From Periplaneta americana (Eukaryota; Arthropoda; Insecta; Blattodea; Blattidae), in the NCBI RefSeq assembly GCF_040183065.1, contig NC_091122.1, positions 77,918,955 through 77,982,954 on the forward strand: 64,000 nucleotides of DNA, read 5' to 3'. The position numbers were made by a program, and so were the translations under genes. Below are positions 60,541-64,000 of the stretch, one piece after another. Every line of letters begins with the position of its first letter. The stretch's first letter is position 1. A model generated the notes under the pieces. It ran no database searches and was not told the DNA's origin. It saw only the letters and a list, made by a program, of their open reading frames with translations.

Positions 60541-60780
60541 TTTATTTTTACCAAGATTTTTAACATTAACCTGGCTATACTCGGAAACACTGTTGCCCCC
60601 TTCCATTACAGGAGTTTGATGTTACTAGTGCAATATGCAAACAAATCATTTTACTAGGTATAGGAGGAGAGAAAAGTAGTGTATCCATTCATCAATTTCA
60701 TGTTGAGATTTGCCGATAAGCTATTTATGTTTGACTATAGTTATAAGTGTGCAATACCGCCTTTGCTTATCATAAAAGTT
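60541..60780. other. Short AT-rich stretch
   Basis: No feature seen between the hAT remnant and the Penelope 3' end. Confidence 0.4.
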
Positions 60781-60787
60781 TATAAAT

Positions 60788-60831
60788 TTTCATGAACGTT
60801 TTCGATACTGATGTATCATCATCAGATGTGT
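60788..60831 (-). ncRNA. Hammerhead-ribozyme-like motif of the Penelope element
   Basis: On the minus strand: CAU, CUGAUGA, one extra U, the stem GAUAC-AUCA-GUAUC, GAAA, then ACGUUC and AUG. It has the two conserved core boxes, a perfect 5-bp stem II with a 4-nt loop, a 3-bp stem I (CAU with AUG), and a palindromic AACGUU in place of stem III, which could only pair between two molecules. The extra U after the first box departs from the textbook core. Penelope-like elements are known to carry hammerhead motifs with minimal stem III. Activity is not shown. Confidence 0.55.
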
Positions 60832-61521
60832 AGTGTTAGATTGATGAAAATGATGAGAACCTTGCCTATTAGATCTTAATGTGATATTTTCAGGTCATGT
60901 TGGTATGGTTGCTTGTACTTGAGTTGATCTATGATGTATATGCTGTTATGTTAAGTCACTGGAGTCATGTGATATGATCTAAAGTATATGAAATTAAAAT
61001 AATAATACACTGTTTAGGAATTGTAACCACTATAGGCGTGGTGATAAAATATGAACACTGTAAAACACTTTAAAAGTTTAAAAATCACTTTGATCGTATG
61101 TTCGCGGCGTTTGTCGGTACAAAGTTCGTTGATAGGACAGTTTTTGTTGATCTTGATGCTTGACGTCGGTCTAAGGCGCAGTGTCGTTTTTCGCTAACAC
61201 GTCTATATTTGTTAAACTGTATGTTGATAAAACGCTTCATCCGATTGTGGTTGATAAAATTGATGTAAATCATAGATGTATTACTAGTACAATGTGGAGG
61301 TTGTCAGGTCCATAAATTTAGTACAGCCTGGCGTGTCTGTAACAATGTGAATAAATATTAATAAATTAATTTGGAAGTTTAGCTGGTATTGTATTAATTT
61401 TGGTTTAAACCGTTGGGTTGATAACTATTACGAAAGAAAATTGACTTACGGTTTGACATGTGTTGGTTTGCTCGTGCTTGATGCTGGGCTGATACTAAAG
61501 TTATGAGCTCGCTCACAGTTT

Positions 61522-63328
61522 TTAAGTTACGTTATCTAATACTGGGAGTGGAGGGGGGATTGGTGGGACCTGTGTGTGTGTTTGTTTTGGCAGGAATAAT
61601 TTGAATAAATTGAAGAGTGGATTGTTTGTGTTAGCTATTTGTTCATTTAGAAGGGGTTTTCCTGAGTTGTGTTCTTTTATGATGTGGAATTGTTCAGCCG
61701 TTTCTATTGTGGGATCATTTGTGATTTTTAGTATTTTCAAAGTTTCATTTATGTTTGCTAGTTCGTGATTTTCATCTATGAGATGCTGTGCGAATTTGGA
61801 TCTGTTTCTATTATAAATGAAATCGGAGGTATGTTCACGAAATCTTACTTTAAAATTGCGCCGAGTCTGTCCTATGTAAGTTTTGGTACAGTTTTTACAA
61901 CTTAACTGGTATATGCCGCTGTTTAGGAGGGGTTCATTATTGTTGGTATTATTGGGAATTATGTTGTTTAGTTTATTGTTAGTACGGGGGGCTATATTGA
62001 TGTTTTGTTTTTTTTTTAAAGTTACTGAGTTTATTTGAAATCTTGCCGTAGTATATTAGACTATGCCATTGTTTTTTGTTTTATGTTTTCTCGGGTTGTA
62101 GTGTTGTAAAATCTTTTTTATGTAATTTTGTTTTCCTCTTTTGTATTAAGTTGTTGATTAGTTGTTTTTCATATCCATTTTCAGAGGCTATCTGCTTTAT
62201 GTAATTGAGTTCTTTATTGTAATTGTCTTTATTTAGCGGAGTTGTGAGTAATCTGTCAATAAGGAAACGGAATTTACTAATTTTGTGTGTGGTGGGATGT
62301 ATGGAATGTTTGTTTATAGAATGTGTAGTTGTTGTTTGCTTCCTGTATATGTTGAATGTGATTGTTGGGGGTGCTATTGTTATATTAAATCTAGGAAGTT
62401 AAGACTGTTGTTATTGCTTTGTTCTAATGTAAATTTTATGTTCTGGTGCCATTTATTAAATTCATCTAGTATTTGACTGTTTATGTTTTGGTTGTTTTCG
62501 TATATTATTATTGTTCCGTCGACGTATCTTGCGTAGATGCTGAAGTTGAACTTATTATTTAAATTATTTATATGTTTGTTTTCTAGATCTTGTAGGAATA
62601 TGTTAGCTAGGTATCCAGATAAGGGGTCGCCCATGGCTAATCCTGTTGATTGAGTGTATATTTTATTGTCAAATTTAAAGTAATTTTGCTTGAGTGATGT
62701 TTTTAGTAACTGGGTAATTTGTTGAATTAGATTGTTTTGTAATTGGGCTTCATTGAGTTTTTTGGTAATGATGTTGATGGTTTCATCTATTGGTATATTA
62801 GTGTATAAGTTTGTGACATCTAGTGAAAGTATTTTGGTGTTGTTCGTAGTTTTTAGTTTTTGAAGTTTTTTTTATAATTTGTTTCGTGTTGATAATGGTG
62901 TATTGGGTGTCTTGAATGATGTTATTACTTAAGAATTTGTATAAATGTTTATTAACTTTGTAGTTTGGGGCATTTCTGCAATTCACTATTGGTCTCATTG
63001 TCATTTATTTTTTATGTGTTTTAGGAAGTGTTTTTAAGCTGGGTGCTTTGGGGTTCTTCATGATGAAATTTTGGATTTTATTTTTTGGTATAAGATCAGG
63101 TGCATTTTTTATAGCAGTTTTTATTTGTTTTTGATATGTTTCTGTGGGGTCTGATTTCATTTCCGTGATCTGGTTGCTGTTGAAGAATTCGTTGGTTTTA
63201 TCTATGTATTCTGTTTTATTCGTCAATACTACTGAATCATTTTTGTCTGCTTTTATGTGTAAAATGTTGTTTTCTTTTAGTTTTTGTTTTAATTGTTTTA
63301 GTTCTTTGTGTAGATTTTTGGCTGGCAA
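61522..63328 (-). pseudogene. Penelope-like RT and GIY-YIG endonuclease
   Basis: From 63328 downward: HIKADKNDSVVLTNKTEYID (RT motif 1 region), TLPKTHK, then after a stop MRPIVNCRNAPNYKVNKHLY. Across a shift near 62870, LSLDVTNLYTNIPIDETINI (first catalytic Asp), GLAMGDPLSGYLANIFLQDL and YARYVDGTIIIY follow. The last motif is normally YVDD; here the second Asp is Gly. The endonuclease (61960-61740) has SGIYQLSCKNCTKTYIGQTR, VRFREHTSDFIYNRN and FAQHLIDENHE, then AEQFHIIKEHN, and a stop at 61522. GIY and YIG are intact and in one open frame that has no start codon of its own. RT is inactive by frameshift and by the Asp loss. Confidence 0.85.
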
Positions 63329-63495
63329 GTTACCTGGTTGAGGTTTGTTCCGGGGTTTTCCCTCAACCCAATACGAGCAAATGCCGGCTAACTTTCGGTG
63401 CTGGACCCAGGACTCATTTCACCGGCATTATCACCTTCATTTCATTCAGACGCTAAATAACCTAGATGTTGATACAGCGTCGTAAAATAACGCAA
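63329..63495 (+). mobile_element. SINE, headless, shared-core family
   Basis: AGTTACCTGGTTGAGGTTTG, TTTTCCCTCAACCCAATACG, ACTTTCGGTGCTGGACCCAG and GATGTTGATACAGCGTCGTA, with an A-rich tail. It is the same family as 24782-24966 (inverse orientation). It abuts the broken 5' side of the Penelope element. Confidence 0.8.
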
Positions 63496-63575
63496 CAAAA
63501 TAAAAATCGATGTGAATTAGAATTGATCAACGGCTGTTGCAGGATTCTGTTGATCATTAATTATTCTAGGAGTTT

Positions 63576-63600
63576 GTATATATATATATATATATATACC

Positions 63601-63650
<50 letters not shown>
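63576..63650. repeat. (TA)n microsatellite
   Basis: Two TA arrays separated by CCG at about 63600. Confidence 0.95.
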
Positions 63651-63652
<2 letters not shown>

Positions 63653-64000
63653 TTAATATTGGTAATGGAAATTACAAGAAAACGGCTGAACGGATTTTAA
63701 TGAATGACCCGTCATTTTGTGCATCCAAGGACTTTCAGAAAAAGAGTGACTTAGAGTGAAGCGTTAGTTTTCCTACATAATTTTCCTATTTTCCAAAATC
63801 CATCTTTCGTTAGTTTTGATAACTAATTGCATTTCAGAATAAAACAAAACACACACTACAATAAACAATAGGCTGTTATACGAATGCCATGATCTGCAGG
63901 ATTGCTGACAGATTTAGAGTTCAGATGGCTCAGATTCCCTGTCATCATAATGCCAATATGTAGATCTTCATTTATGTAATTTTTTGATAACGTATAAAAA
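63651..64000. other. Terminal AT-rich stretch
   Basis: AAACGGCTGAACGGATTTTA (63678) resembles a phrase common in insect retroelement-derived repeats, but I see no coding region. Confidence 0.35.

Larger units (their letters stand above)
60780..63330 (-). mobile_element. Penelope-like retroelement, 5'-truncated
   Basis: Penelope-type RT followed by a GIY-YIG endonuclease on the minus strand, with a 3' non-coding part of about 700 bp. The 5' side is cut at about 63330 where a SINE begins. A hammerhead-like motif lies in the 3' region. The arrangement RT then GIY-YIG is diagnostic of endonuclease-bearing Penelope-like elements. Confidence 0.88.

Overview
This window looks like one stretch of a large, repeat-rich, AT-rich hemimetabolous insect genome. 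The tRNA-derived SINE cores, the LINE families and the frequent 'aggcct' words resemble what I remember of cockroach (Periplaneta-type) sequence. That assignment is from memory and was not computed. I find no complete host gene. The only host-gene candidate is a short first coding exon with a signal-anchor-like leader at 38.6 kb, at the edge of a GC-richer block (37.85-38.55 kb). Nearly everything else I can identify is mobile DNA, much of it nested.

Layout. 0-1.2 kb: a hAT C-terminal remnant and a 634-bp tRNA-headed SINE with a 12-bp target duplication. 3.5-8.4 kb: a three-level nest in which an old LINE 3' part is split by a Mutator-like element (MULE-1), itself split by a CR1/Kiri-like LINE (LINE-A). 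9.0-12.4 kb: piggyBac-1 (TTAA ends) carrying a SINE. 12.8-13.2 kb: LINE endonuclease remnant. 14.3-23.1 kb: a second, nearly full-length LINE (LINE-B, ORF1 plus ORF2) broken by an intact MULE (MULE-2, 15532-18949, 798-aa transposase, 44-bp TIRs, perfect 9-bp duplication) and by a PIF/Harbinger-type MITE (20138-21126). 24-31.4 kb: LINE pieces, tandem tRNA-like repeats, a Kolobok-like remnant, an unrecognised but conserved-looking coding remnant, and LINE-C split by a pogo-like non-autonomous element that keeps a PHD finger. 32.4-33.5 kb: a very long pure GATA tetranucleotide array. 34.4-36.4 kb: Helitron and RTE-like remnants. 38.6 kb: the host exon candidate. 40.9-43.1 kb: an intact hAT element (494-aa transposase, perfect 8-bp duplication). 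43.3-49.1 kb: R2-type, jockey-type, mariner and RTE-like remnants and SINEs. 53.4-58.1 kb: a hAT-ended element containing piggyBac-2, which in turn contains a SINE and a palindromic mariner fold-back. 58.5-60.5 kb: hAT transposase remnant. 60.8-63.3 kb: a Penelope-like retroelement (RT plus GIY-YIG) with a hammerhead-like RNA motif behind it.

How the parts work together. This is a layered record of insertions rather than a cooperating gene set. At four insertions into LINE coding sequence, removing the insert plus one target-duplication copy restores the LINE reading frame, which fixes both the boundaries and the relative order of events. Two elements (MULE-2 and the hAT at 40.9 kb) have open transposases and well-preserved ends, so they are the best candidates for recent mobility and for mobilising related MITEs. 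Coordinates of decayed remnants are approximate.
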